Part shown: positions 1 through 10,700 of the stretch, piece after piece
Layout: the number at the start of each line of letters is the position of its first letter
How positions within the stretch are numbered: the stretch's first letter is position 1
Program-made: the position numbers and the translations under genes
NCBI GenBank assembly: GCA_029258655.1
Contig: JARHYD010000108.1
Coordinates: 1-34,602 of the forward strand
Direction: 5' to 3'
Length of the DNA stretch: 34,602 bases
DNA from: Mailhella sp.
GTDB lineage: Bacteria > Desulfobacterota > Desulfovibrionia > Desulfovibrionales > Desulfovibrionaceae
Notes under the pieces: model-generated
The model's input: the letters and a program-made list of their open reading frames with translations, nothing else
The model's database searches: none
Told to the model about the DNA's origin: nothing

Positions 1-9
1 AAGATGTGT

Positions 10-94
10 GTAGCTCAATAGTAAAACCTCCATGTATATTGTTTATCCAAATATTATTCTACATAAAGGTTTTGTATTGGGCTACTTTTTTTTT
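10..94 (+). terminator. Long imperfect hairpin followed by a T-tract; putative terminator of a plus-strand transcript entering from the left
   Basis: GTAGCTCAATA(G)TAAAACCT (10-29) pairs with AGGTTTTGTATTGGGCTAC (67-85), including G-U pairs and one bulge; inner ATGTA/TACAT; then TTTTTTTTTAT. Confidence 0.55.
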
Positions 95-195
95 ATACCT
101 GTCGCACTTGGGGTTACAATTAAAATATTAAAAAATACTAAGAAAAAATAAAAGAATTTATACTAAACATATATCAATAAAATAGTATTAAGTAA

Positions 196-2325
196 TTATA
201 TTTGTAAATTAGCAAAATCAGCAATACGACCAACACGACTCATAAGAGCGTAAAGCATATTCATACGATTTTCACGAATTTTTTTATCTTCTGCCATAAC
301 CATTACATTTTCAAAAAATGCATCAACTAAAGGACGAAGTTCTGCAACATTATTCATAATTGCATGATAATTATGTGTTTGAAATCTATTATCAAAACTA
401 GCAACAAAAGTATCAATAGCCTTAGCTAAGGCTTTTTCTGCATCATGTTCAAATAATTCAGCCTGATAAGAACCAGATAATAATCCTTCTGCTTTTGCTA
501 AAATATTAGTCATACGTTTTAATGTTTGTGCATTATCAGTAAAATCTGCCTTTGCCATAAAAGCTTTTAATGTATTTAAGCGTTTTTCTGTTGCCCAAAC
601 AAATTCAGATTCAAGTTTTCCATCAATACTTTTACCATTCATAACAGCATCAACAACTAATGTTTCGTTCCCTTCACCAACAAAATAGTGTTTTAAACGA
701 GCATTACAAAAATCTAAAAGCTTTTCTATTGTCTCTTGTTTGCTTAATTTCCATTTTATATCAGGTGAATAATAAGAATAAGCTTTTTCAAACAATTCAG
801 ATAATGGAATTTCATATCCAAATTCTAATAAAATTCTTGAAATACCTAATGCAGCACGACGGAGAGCATAAGGATCTGCTGTACCTGTTGGAATATTTCC
901 TAAACCAAAACAACCTACTAATGTATCAAGTTTATCTGCTAAGGAAATACAAGCTCCTAAATCACTCATAGGCAATAAACTATCAGGACCTGTTGGTAAA
1001 TATTGTTCCCGAAGAGCCATTGCAAAAGGAGGTTCCCAACCATCTTTTAAAGCATAAATACTTCCCATAATGCCTTGTAATGTATCAAATTCACCAACCA
1101 TTTTAGACATAAGATCTGCTTTGCACCAACGACCAGCTCTTTGAGCTAAAAGTACACCATTATCTAAATGATCACCACCACGAAGATCTACTTTTTCACC
1201 AAGCCAACCGCAAAGTTGTTCTAAGCGACGGCTTTTATCTCCCATTGATCCTAAAGGACCTAAGAAAATAACATGGTCAAGCATTTCAACCCATTTTTCA
1301 AAGCCATCTTTTAAATCTTCTTTCCAATAAAAACGAGCATCTTCTAATCTAGCACGAACAACACGTTCCCAACCTTCACGGACAACTTCAATATCCTCTG
1401 GTTCTACATTTAGAACAGTTAAAAATTTTGGTAATAATTTTCTTGTAGAATCTTGAATACCAAAGCATTTTTGATGATGTTCAATTGTTGTTAAAATAAC
1501 TTCTTGTGGTAACTCAAGAAAACTTTCATCAAAACTACAAATAAGCGGAACTGGATTTTCAACTAAGCCTTGAACTTCATCAAGTAACTCATCTTCCCAA
1601 ATAATTCTTGCACCTTCTTGCAATTCTGCTGCAAGCATATTCCCTTTATCAATAATTAAATCACGACGTTTTTGAGCATCACAAACAATTTTAGAATTAT
1701 TAACAAGAATTTCTTCTAAATCATCTGCATTTCCAATAACAAAAGGACCATAACCATGTATTCTATGTCCAAAAGTTTGGTTAGAAGAAGTTATATCTCC
1801 AACGGTAAAAGTAATAGGTAAATTATCAAGTAAAGCTAAAATCCATTGTAAAGGACGTGCATAAGCAAAGCTTTCTTCTCCCCAACGCATACGTTTTGGA
1901 AAAGGTAATGCACTAATAATTTGTGGACAAATTTCTTTTAAAACAGCTTCAGCTGTTTTTCCACCTGTTTGTTTATTAACTGCAATATATTCACCTTTTT
2001 CTGTTTTTTGACGAATAATATTTTCTTCAGTAGCACCTTGACCACGAATAAAGCCTTGACCTGCTTTAGTCAACTTCCCTTCACTATCATAAGCTATGGA
2101 AACTGCGGGTCCCATAACTAATTCTTCATGTAAAGGTTGAACTTTTTCTAAGCCAAAAATATGTAAAATTGCACGTCTAGGTGTGCTATGTGCTTCTATT
2201 TTATCAAAACCTAAACGACTTTCTTGCAGTAAAGTAGTAAAACGTTGTACAAGCTCATTTTCCGTTGTGGATAAAAAGCGAGCTGGAATTTCCTCTGTAC
2301 CAATTTCTAAAACAAAATGACTCAT
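196..2325 (-). CDS. glyS: Glycyl-tRNA synthetase beta subunit
   Basis: 709-aa ORF starting MSHFVLEIGTEEIPARFL, typical GlyS N-terminus; adjacent to glyQ. Confidence 0.96.
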   Translation of the reverse strand: MSHFVLEIGTEEIPARFLSTTENELVQRFTTLLQESRLGFDKIEAHSTPRRAILHIFGLEKVQPLHEELVMGPAVSIAYDSEGKLTKAGQGFIRGQGATEENIIRQKTEKGEYIAVNKQTGGKTAEAVLKEICPQIISALPFPKRMRWGEESFAYARPLQWILALLDNLPITFTVGDITSSNQTFGHRIHGYGPFVIGNADDLEEILVNNSKIVCDAQKRRDLIIDKGNMLAAELQEGARIIWEDELLDEVQGLVENPVPLICSFDESFLELPQEVILTTIEHHQKCFGIQDSTRKLLPKFLTVLNVEPEDIEVVREGWERVVRARLEDARFYWKEDLKDGFEKWVEMLDHVIFLGPLGSMGDKSRRLEQLCGWLGEKVDLRGGDHLDNGVLLAQRAGRWCKADLMSKMVGEFDTLQGIMGSIYALKDGWEPPFAMALREQYLPTGPDSLLPMSDLGACISLADKLDTLVGCFGLGNIPTGTADPYALRRAALGISRILLEFGYEIPLSELFEKAYSYYSPDIKWKLSKQETIEKLLDFCNARLKHYFVGEGNETLVVDAVMNGKSIDGKLESEFVWATEKRLNTLKAFMAKADFTDNAQTLKRMTNILAKAEGLLSGSYQAELFEHDAEKALAKAIDTFVASFDNRFQTHNYHAIMNNVAELRPLVDAFFENVMVMAEDKKIRENRMNMLYALMSRVGRIADFANLQI

Positions 2326-2337
2326 ATCTACCCCTAA

Positions 2338-3216
2338 CTACTTATTTATTTTATTAAGCAATGGATAATTTAACGCTTTTCTTTGTTCAACATAAAGACG
2401 AGAAATACCAGAAGCTAATGCTCTAACTCTGCCAATATATCCAGCTCTTTCTGTAATAGAAATAGCATTTCTTGCATCAAGTAAATTAAAAGTATGGGAA
2501 CATTTCATACAATAATCATAGGCAGGTAAAGGCAAACCACATTCAATAAGTTTTGTACATTCTTTTTCAAAATCATTAAAATGTTGCAAATGCATTTCAG
2601 CATTACTTTCTTCAAAATTGTAGCGAGATTGCTCTACTTCATTTTGATGATATACTTGACCATAAGTCACATGATCATTCCACATAATATCATAAACATT
2701 ATTTTTATCTTGTAAGTACATGGTAAGACGTTCAAGACCATAGGTAATTTCAACACTTATAGGATGTAAATCAATACCACCTACTTGTTGAAAATATGTA
2801 AATTGTGTTACTTCCATACCATTGAGCCATACTTCCCAACCAAGTCCCCAAGCTCCTAATGTTGGACTTTCCCAATCATCTTCTACAAAACGAATATCGT
2901 GTTTTGCTGGATCAAGATTTAAAGCTTTTAAACTACCAAGATAAAGTTCTTGAATATTTTTAGGAGAAGGTTTCATAATAACTTGGAATTGAAAATAATG
3001 CTGTAAACGATTAGGATTATCCCCATAACGTCCATCAGTTGGACGACGAGAAGGCTCTACATAAGCAGCTTTCCAAGGTTCTGGCCCTAATACTCTTAAA
3101 AAAGTAGAAGGGTTAAAAGTTCCAGCTCCACATTCAATATCCATAGGCTGTACAACAGCACAACCTTGTTTAGCCCAATAATTTTGTAATGTTAAAATAA
3201 CATCTTGAAAATTCAT
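2338..3216 (-). CDS. glyQ: Glycyl-tRNA synthetase alpha subunit
   Basis: [48 protein letters not shown] is characteristic of GlyQ. Confidence 0.97.
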   Translation of the reverse strand: MNFQDVILTLQNYWAKQGCAVVQPMDIECGAGTFNPSTFLRVLGPEPWKAAYVEPSRRPTDGRYGDNPNRLQHYFQFQVIMKPSPKNIQELYLGSLKALNLDPAKHDIRFVEDDWESPTLGAWGLGWEVWLNGMEVTQFTYFQQVGGIDLHPISVEITYGLERLTMYLQDKNNVYDIMWNDHVTYGQVYHQNEVEQSRYNFEESNAEMHLQHFNDFEKECTKLIECGLPLPAYDYCMKCSHTFNLLDARNAISITERAGYIGRVRALASGISRLYVEQRKALNYPLLNKINK

Positions 3217-3246
3217 ACTTCTCTCCTACGATCTAAGCAAATCCAA

Positions 3247-3993
3247 TTAAGCTAAGCTTCTTCTAAAATTTCCGTCATTCCATTCAAGCCCAACATGATA
3301 ACGGATATGAGAATCAATAATTCTTGCCAGTTCACGCCAAATAGCTGAATCATCATTTGTTAAATTCCAGTATTCGGGAGAATAATCTTGAATATTAGCA
3401 AGAATGTCAAGTGTTTCTTTTGAAGCAAGTAAGCCCATACTTCCTAGAGGCTTACATTGTTTACAAGTAAAATATCCTTCTGATACTAAAAAGACAGAAG
3501 TTGTATCCAATTTTTTGCCACATCGTTGACAAAAGCATGGATCTAACAAATACCCTTGTTCTGCCACTATACGCAAACGAAAAAGTAAAGGCAACATTGG
3601 AAAAATGTTTTCTTTTATATTTAATAAAAAAAGCATGGACTTTGTTAGATGAAAGATTTTTTCTGAATCATCAGGAGTAACACCTAATGCCTCAATAAAT
3701 CGAATACAATTTGCTGCCATGCCTTGTTTTTTTAAATTTACACGTAATGAGGTATATTGTTCTAAAAGAGTTGTTTCTTGTAAATTTAAAAACTGTCCAT
3801 TTTTAGAACTTGTAACCCGAGCAGAAATAAAATTATAATTATCAAGACAACCACTAAATCGTCTTCTACTTTTACTCCCACCAAAAGCAAAAACCGTAAC
3901 TATACCATGATGTAACGTTAAAATTTTTACCCATAAATCTGTTTCACGAAATTTTCCAACTCGTAAAACAATGCCATTATCATTAAATTCCAC
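3247..3993 (-). CDS. recO: DNA repair protein RecO
   Basis: N-terminal OB-like region and C-terminal zinc motif CFCQRCGKKLD...YFTCKQC; RecO length. Confidence 0.85.
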   Translation of the reverse strand: MEFNDNGIVLRVGKFRETDLWVKILTLHHGIVTVFAFGGSKSRRRFSGCLDNYNFISARVTSSKNGQFLNLQETTLLEQYTSLRVNLKKQGMAANCIRFIEALGVTPDDSEKIFHLTKSMLFLLNIKENIFPMLPLLFRLRIVAEQGYLLDPCFCQRCGKKLDTTSVFLVSEGYFTCKQCKPLGSMGLLASKETLDILANIQDYSPEYWNLTNDDSAIWRELARIIDSHIRYHVGLEWNDGNFRRSLA

Positions 3994-4002
3994 AAAAGAC
4001 TC

Positions 4003-4488
4003 TTAATCTAATTGCATAGCACGTTTTAATGCTACTGTACCTGTGCGAGCAATTTCTTTTATACCAAAACGATTTAATAAATTTAAAATTGCTTGCAATT
4101 TATCATAAGTACCAGTTGCTTCAATAGTAAATTCATTAATACTTACATCAACAACTTTACACCGAAAAATATCTACAATACGTAAAATTTCTTCACGCTT
4201 TGTTTCTTCTGCATTTACTTTTACAAGCATCATTTCACGTTCAACATGGGTATGTTCTTCAAAATCAACAACTTTAATAACAATAACAAGTTTGCGTAAT
4301 TGTTTTATAATTTGCTCTACAATTTGCTCATCACCATAAGTGGTTACTGTCATATGAGAAATACCTTCTTCTAAAGCAGGAGCAACATTTAAAGACTCAA
4401 TATTAAAACCACGCCCACTAAAAAGCCCTGCAACCCGTGAAAGTACCCCCGGTTCATTTTCAACTAAAATAGATAAAACTCTACGCAT
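4003..4488 (-). CDS. ilvN: Acetolactate synthase small (regulatory) subunit
   Basis: MRRVLSILVENEPGVLSRVAGLFSGRGFNIESLNVAP, ACT domain; directly downstream of ilvB. Confidence 0.95.
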   Translation of the reverse strand: MRRVLSILVENEPGVLSRVAGLFSGRGFNIESLNVAPALEEGISHMTVTTYGDEQIVEQIIKQLRKLVIVIKVVDFEEHTHVEREMMLVKVNAEETKREEILRIVDIFRCKVVDVSINEFTIEATGTYDKLQAILNLLNRFGIKEIARTGTVALKRAMQLD

Positions 4489-4496
4489 AACATCTC

Positions 4497-6197
4497 CTAA
4501 ACTAAAAGCATATCATCAAGGGCTGCACCAGCAGGAACCATAGGATAAACATTTTCTTCTCTTTCAACCATAACATCAATAATAGCTGCTTTTTTAGAAG
4601 AAAGAGCTTTTGGTAAAATAGTAGAAAGTTCTTCTTTATTAGTAATTCTATACCCTTCTGCACCATAAGCTTCTGCTAATTTTACAAAATCAGGTTGTGC
4701 CATCATATTTGTATGGCTATAATTTTTTTCATAGAAAAATTCTTGCCATTGACGAACCATACCTAAGTATTTGTTATTTAAAATTAATATTTTTACAGGT
4801 AAATCATTTGCTACTGCTGTCATAAGTTCTTGAATATTCATTTGAATAGATCCATCACCAGCAACATCAATAACGGTTTTATCAGGATACGCTATTTGAG
4901 CCCCAATAGCTGCAGGTAATCCATACCCCATTGTGCCTAATCCCCCTGATGTAATCAATGTACGAGGTTTTTTAAAAGCTAAAAATTGTGCTGCCCACAT
5001 TTGATTTTGTCCAACCTCTGTGGTTATAATGTATTCATCATTTAAAATATGTCGCACAGCTTCTAAAATTTGTTGAGGACGTAATGCATCTTTTTGTGCA
5101 AGATAATAAAGTGGATGTGCTTTTCTCCAACCATAAAGAACATCAAGCCATGATTGATGTTTTTCTTTAAAATCAATAGGATTTGCTGATACCTTACTTG
5201 CTAATATATCCTTAAGCTCAAGTAATGCGGGTAAAATATGTCCGACAACAGGTACATCAACTTCAACATTTTTTCTGATTGATGTAGGATCAATATCAAT
5301 ATGGACAATTTTTGCTTTTTTACCAAATTTATCCAAGCGTCCTGTTACACGATCATCAAAACGACAACCAATACCTAAAATTAAATCAGCATTATTAATA
5401 GCTTTATTAGCTGTATATGTACCGTGCATTCCAAGCATTCCAATATATAATGGATCTTCTGTTGATACAGCTCCAAGCCCCATAAGCGTTGCAGTAGCAG
5501 GTATTTTATATGTATGAATAAATTCCGTCAAAATTTCTGATGCATTTGAAGAAATAACCCCTCCACCAGCAATAACAACAGGACTTTTTGATTCAAAAAT
5601 TAAATCAGCAACTCGGCGTAATTGATTTAAATTAGGTTTATATGTTGGGTTATATGTACGCATACGTACTTCTTCTGGCCATACAAATTCAGCTTTTTTT
5701 GTCATTAAATCTTTAGGAAAATCTACAAGAACAGGTCCAGGTCTACCTGATCTAGCTAAATGAAAAGCTTCTCTAATAATTCTAGTAAGCTGACTAAGAT
5801 CTTTTACTAAATAATTATGTTTTGTACAGGGACGAGTAATTCCAACAATATCTACTTCTTGAAAGGCATCATTACCTATTAAATGCGTATGTACTTGTCC
5901 TGTAATACAAACCATTGGAATAGAATCAGCATAAGCAGTTGCTAATCCTGTAACAGTATTTGTAGCACCAGGTCCACTTGTTGCAATACATACACCAACT
6001 TTTCCAGATGCTCTTGCATAACCATCAGCTGCGTGAGCTGCTCCTTGTTCGTGACGTACTAATACATGATTAATTTGTTGATGATTAGTCATTTCATGAT
6101 AAAGGTCTAAAACAGCACCGCCCGGATAGCCAAAAATAACATCAACACCTTCACGCTTTAAACATTCCATCAATATTTCAGCACCTGTCATTTCCAT
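4497..6197 (-). CDS. ilvB: Acetolactate synthase large (catalytic) subunit
   Basis: ThDP enzyme motifs: GYPGGAVLDLYHEM, GDGSIQMNIQELMTAVANDLPVKILILNNKYLGMVRQWQE. Confidence 0.96.
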   Translation of the reverse strand: MEMTGAEILMECLKREGVDVIFGYPGGAVLDLYHEMTNHQQINHVLVRHEQGAAHAADGYARASGKVGVCIATSGPGATNTVTGLATAYADSIPMVCITGQVHTHLIGNDAFQEVDIVGITRPCTKHNYLVKDLSQLTRIIREAFHLARSGRPGPVLVDFPKDLMTKKAEFVWPEEVRMRTYNPTYKPNLNQLRRVADLIFESKSPVVIAGGGVISSNASEILTEFIHTYKIPATATLMGLGAVSTEDPLYIGMLGMHGTYTANKAINNADLILGIGCRFDDRVTGRLDKFGKKAKIVHIDIDPTSIRKNVEVDVPVVGHILPALLELKDILASKVSANPIDFKEKHQSWLDVLYGWRKAHPLYYLAQKDALRPQQILEAVRHILNDEYIITTEVGQNQMWAAQFLAFKKPRTLITSGGLGTMGYGLPAAIGAQIAYPDKTVIDVAGDGSIQMNIQELMTAVANDLPVKILILNNKYLGMVRQWQEFFYEKNYSHTNMMAQPDFVKLAEAYGAEGYRITNKEELSTILPKALSSKKAAIIDVMVEREENVYPMVPAGAALDDMLLV

Positions 6198-6270
6198 AAG
6201 AAACCTCTACCATTAAAAATTCTTTCAAAAAAATTTGAATAATACAAAATATAATATGCATAAGGTATAA

Positions 6271-6304
6271 AAAAAACAACACTTTTTTTTTAAGTGTTGT
6301 TTTT
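6271..6304 (-). terminator. Hairpin terminator downstream of the DUF465 ORF, upstream of ilvB
   Basis: AAAACAACACTT / AAGTGTTGTTTT inverted repeat with A and T tracts on either side. Confidence 0.75.
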
Positions 6305-6338
6305 ATAATTTTTCTAAATTTATTAGTATGTTATACTA

Positions 6339-6563
6339 TTATGCTTCTGCTTTACTTTCAACAAGTTTTAGTAAAAGTGTTTTAACTTCTAATTTTTCTT
6401 TTTTATAAATTTTTAAATCAATTTCATCTTGGGGAGAATGATAAGCTTTTGCTTCTAATTTTTGAACTATTTTTTTTAAGTTAATATGTTTTTCCCATAG
6501 CTCATTAATTTGAGGATCACTTTTTGCGAGTTCTTCTATTGCCAAAAGTTCTTCAGTCTGCAT
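6339..6563 (-). CDS. Small coiled-coil protein, DUF465/YdcH-like
   Basis: 74 aa, ...AKSDPQINELWEKHINLKKIVQKLEAKAYHSPQDEIDLKIYKKEKLEVK, resembles the YdcH/DUF465 pattern. Confidence 0.7.
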   Translation of the reverse strand: MQTEELLAIEELAKSDPQINELWEKHINLKKIVQKLEAKAYHSPQDEIDLKIYKKEKLEVKTLLLKLVESKAEA

Positions 6564-6585
6564 AGCATACTCCTTGGTTAAAGGG

Positions 6586-6891
6586 TTATACCTTTAATGA
6601 AATCGCTAAATCATAAAGGCTACCAATTACTATACCATCAAATAACTGTAATATTATGATTAGTAAAATCGGAGAAAGATCAAATCCACCAATCATAACA
6701 AATGGAAACCATTTTCTAATCCTATAAAATACAGGCTCTGTTAATCCTGTTATAACACGTACAATAGGATTATACGGATCTGCATTTACCCAAGACAAAA
6801 TACAGGCAACAAATACTACAAAAGAATAAATTGTAATAAGTGAGCCTAATATTTGCCCAACTGTTAATAAAATATTTCCCAAAACAAACAT
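6586..6891 (-). CDS. YggT family membrane protein
   Basis: 101 aa, hydrophobic, FVVFVACILSWVNADPYNPIVRVITGLTEPVFYRIRKWFP. Confidence 0.88.
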   Translation of the reverse strand: MFVLGNILLTVGQILGSLITIYSFVVFVACILSWVNADPYNPIVRVITGLTEPVFYRIRKWFPFVMIGGFDLSPILLIIILQLFDGIVIGSLYDLAISLKV

Positions 6892-6950
6892 TAAAACTCC
6901 AAAATCTATTTATAACCAATATACACTAAATAAAAAATGCGTCAACTAAA

Positions 6951-7484
6951 CTACGAACAAAGACAGCGTAAAGATTTTAATCCTTCAGAAAATAAAATAT
7001 CCGCTTTGTTTGGGGGATATAATTCAATAACAAAGCCAACCCCAAAAACAGGGTGTTCTACAAATTCATCTTTAGATAAGTTTATATCCATACTATATTG
7101 TTTTGCATTATTAGAATAGCTGACCATTCTATCTTTCCAAACAGCTTGCATATCTTCTAATTGCTTAATATTAGCTTTTTCTGATTTTGTACTACTTACT
7201 TTTTTTACTGCTTTTATTGTAGGTTCTTTAACTTCATTCATGCGTTTAGCACGTTGTTTACTTTCTTGTACAGCAATAGAACGCTCTTCGCCTGCTCTTA
7301 CTCGTACAGTTTTTGCTTCAATAATTTCTTTTTTCTTTGCTGGTTCGTAATATTTATGTACACTTTTACAAGCACAACACTCAACTTTAGCAATTTCTCC
7401 ATTTATTTCAGCAACAACAATATGTCCTGTAATATCTTTGCATCGCGTACAACGAGCATTTATTCTATCACCAGCAACAGCCAT
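6951..7484 (-). CDS. Zinc-ribbon protein with a C-terminal HPVFGVGFV...ILFSEGLKSL segment
   Basis: CTRC...CCAC pairs at the N-terminus; C-terminal EFVEHPVFGVGFVIELYPPNKADILFSEGLKSLRCL. Confidence 0.65.
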   Translation of the reverse strand: MAVAGDRINARCTRCKDITGHIVVAEINGEIAKVECCACKSVHKYYEPAKKKEIIEAKTVRVRAGEERSIAVQESKQRAKRMNEVKEPTIKAVKKVSSTKSEKANIKQLEDMQAVWKDRMVSYSNNAKQYSMDINLSKDEFVEHPVFGVGFVIELYPPNKADILFSEGLKSLRCLCS

Positions 7485-7702
7485 TATAATATAACCTCAC
7501 ATATAAATTTATAATATAGTATAAATGTGTTTATAAAAAAACACAAATAAAATTTATTTATTAATATATTTTTCTTAATTAAAAATTCATAGAAAAATAA
7601 TAAGCCAACAATAGTAAATATTTTTATAATAATGTGTTATACAAAAATATTTTTTAACTATTTTATCTAACAAATCTTTTTTATTATACCCCTCATAAGG
7701 TA

Positions 7703-10700
7703 TTAATAATCAAAACGCCATTTAAAACCAACTTCGGTTTCTTCTGTTCCTGCTTTTGTTCCAACAGAAAGATTTTCATTTACTTCATATTTTAAAACTC
7801 CAGAAGTGTTTTGTTGTCCTAAACCTTGTTCTATTCCAATATAAAAATTATTTTTTATATATTTTCCTATTTCAACACTTATTTCTTCTTCACCGTCAGC
7901 ACTTTCTTGACTATTGACCTCTAGCACATCAACACCTAAAAAATTCTTTGTTGCACCTGTAATACCAGAACTAATATTAAAACCAACTAAGCTTGTTAAT
8001 ACACCTGCTAAACGTATTTTTTCAAAATCACTTAATTCTGATACAGAACGAGAAAATAAAATATGTGCAAGCACTTCATCAGAAGGTAAATAAGGATTAC
8101 TTGTCATTTCAAGAGTTGGTTTTAAAGCCATACCTTTTAATGTAATAAAAGATTGAACCCCAGCACTATTATGCTCAAGAACAAGATTTAATGTAGGAAC
8201 AATAGGAGTAGAACCATCAAAGCTAACTTCCCCTTTATTTAATACTAATTCAGTTCCTACTAAATTCATTTTCCCTTTCCAAGCAATTAACGTGCCTGTA
8301 ACAGAAGGCTCTTGAATTTTACCATTTACTTGTAAATTTCCTTTCCATAAGGTTTCAATACCTGGAGCATAAACACCAAAATTTCTATCTATATTAATAT
8401 TAATCGCTAAATTTCCATTTTGCCCTGCTTTTCTTTTTCTTACTCGTTTTGTAGAATCTTCTACAATAGTTAATGTTGGAATAGAACTTGAACGAATATT
8501 TTCTAAATGTACTTCACCTTTATCAACATTTATTTCTCCAATCATTTTTAATGATTCAATATTTTCTTTTATAATAGTTTGACCAGATAATGTTGCTGAA
8601 AAATCATTTCGATAAAATGGACTAAAATTATGAAAAACTGTCTGCATATCCAAAACAAGCAAAGAACGCTGAATTTGCTTTTCTTTCCATAAGTTTTTTG
8701 CTTTATCTTTTACTTTTTCATAAACTGGTTTATATTTTCCATGATATAAAAAAGGAACATCAAAATTTCCTGATAAAGAAAAATCACCTTTTCTACCATC
8801 TTTTGCAGAAAGCATGATGTCCCCATGTCCTTTTTGAAAATCAACATTAAAATTTAAATCTGTTAATAAAACACCTAATAATAAATCTTCAAATCGTGCA
8901 TTTTGAGTATTAGCTTTTAAAGAAATATTTGGTCTTGCTAATGATCCAGAAATATTTGCTAACAAATCAAAATTACCTGTAACTCTTCTACCGTCCAAAG
9001 GAACATAACCCCATAAGGTTTTAAGACTTCCCTTATAAACAATTTTTCCTTGTAATGGTCTAATATGTGATAAACTCAACATTGGTTTATATTTTAATGG
9101 AATTTGTAAATGAGCAAAAGCTTCTTCAACTTGATATTTTTCTTTATCAATCATTTTTATATCTAAATTTAATTTATGTTCATCTTTTACTTCAAGAATT
9201 TTTCCTTTAACAACAAGAGAAACTTTTGGACTTGATAATGTACTAAAATCTCTTAAACGAGCTTCTAATAAACCACTTGGTTTTGTTGTTGCTCCAGAAA
9301 CTTTAAATTGCCCATCAAGTAACCCTTTAAAATCTTTTGGTAAGTAAGCTAAATCAATTTCCTTTAACCAACCTTTTAGATCAAGCATATTTTGTGTGAC
9401 ACGACCATTAATAGAAGCTTCCCCTTTTGGAGCAACACTAAATCGTAAGTTTTTAAAATTAATATCATTAGGAGCAAAAAAACATTCGGCTTTTTTTATT
9501 AATTTAATATGTGTTTTTTTATAAGGATAAACAAAATCAAATTTAGATAATTTTATATTCAATAATTCAAAATTAGTGCTTAATTCTGCATTCATACCAA
9601 ATACAGCATCACCATCAAACTGCATGGCTAAAAGCATTTTTTGAAATAACCCTTTTAATGTTAATTTCCAATTTTTAACAAGTCCAATATCTGTTAATTC
9701 AAGGTCATCAAAGCTTATAGCACTATCAATAGCACCATTATTCCATATATCTGTAATTGAAACTTTAGTAAGAAAATTATTCCAACTATTTTCTTCAAAT
9801 TTACCTGTTTTAGCAGAAATATTAATAAAAACATCTTGTTTTTTGGTTTTCTTTTCTGAAAAAGCAAGTGAATAATCAAATTTTTCTAAAGATAAAGGAA
9901 GTGCAAAAAGCTTTGTTATTTTTTCCGTATTTTCCATATTACCTTGTAATTTTCCAGAAATATGAAAATGTTCATTTTCATTTTGTGCAAAATCAAAACG
10001 TAATTTTCCAGCTGAACCAAAATCAAATAACTTTATATTAATATCAGAAAATTCAATAAATTTTTCTTTATGATTTCCTATACCAAGTATACTTGGAGCC
10101 ATACGTATTTTTGAATTAATATAAAGCTTTTCTCCCATATAATCAGCATTTACACTATAATTCATTTTTACAGGGTAATTTACTGCACTATGAAAAAGTT
10201 CTTTCATTCTTTTTACAGGTGCAGCATAAGGATTTTTTCGATAAAGTTCTGCTAATGCTGCTTTATCTAAAGGAATAACATTTTCTTTTTTTTCAAAGCC
10301 TGTTGTTTCAAGCGTTAAATCAGCATTTTCTAAATAAAGATACCGTCCATTTATATTATCCCTTTTATCACGTTTATATTTATATTTTATTAAATTAAAT
10401 TCTGGAATAATGGCAGATAATGAAAATTTTGGATTTTCTAATTTACCAGAAGCAAGAAATTTTCCTGTTAATTTTCCTGTATATGTTTCTTTTTCTGTAT
10501 CTAAAAAAGAAAAACTATCAATAATAAAATCAGAATGAACATCAATATTCCGTGAAATAGTTACGGCTGTTTTTGACGATAAATGTTTTGCTGTAATTTC
10601 TACATTTCGAGCAATTATTTTAGGAAGTTTACGAGTAAAAAATTGAACATTCAATGTTCCTTTTATTTCTTGTTTTTCACCTAAAAATGCTTGTAAATTT

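Noticed and set aside
660-971. 103-aa plus-strand ORF inside glyS
   Set aside because: Antisense to a confidently assigned gene; low-complexity translation; artefact of AT-rich antisense frames.
6198-6338. Possible branched-chain amino acid attenuator upstream of ilvB
   Set aside because: The hairpin at 6271-6304 is explained as the terminator of the upstream DUF465 gene, and no Leu/Val/Ile-rich leader peptide was seen.
7254-7514. 86-aa plus-strand ORF (MFTFLYSNRTLFACSYSYS...)
   Set aside because: Antisense to the zinc-ribbon gene, Phe/Ser/Asn-rich composition, no family resemblance.
7643-7661. 19-nt AAAAATATTTTTTAACTAT identical to 25406-25424
   Set aside because: Low-complexity AT string; chance matches of this kind are plausible in a window this AT-rich, and flanks do not align.
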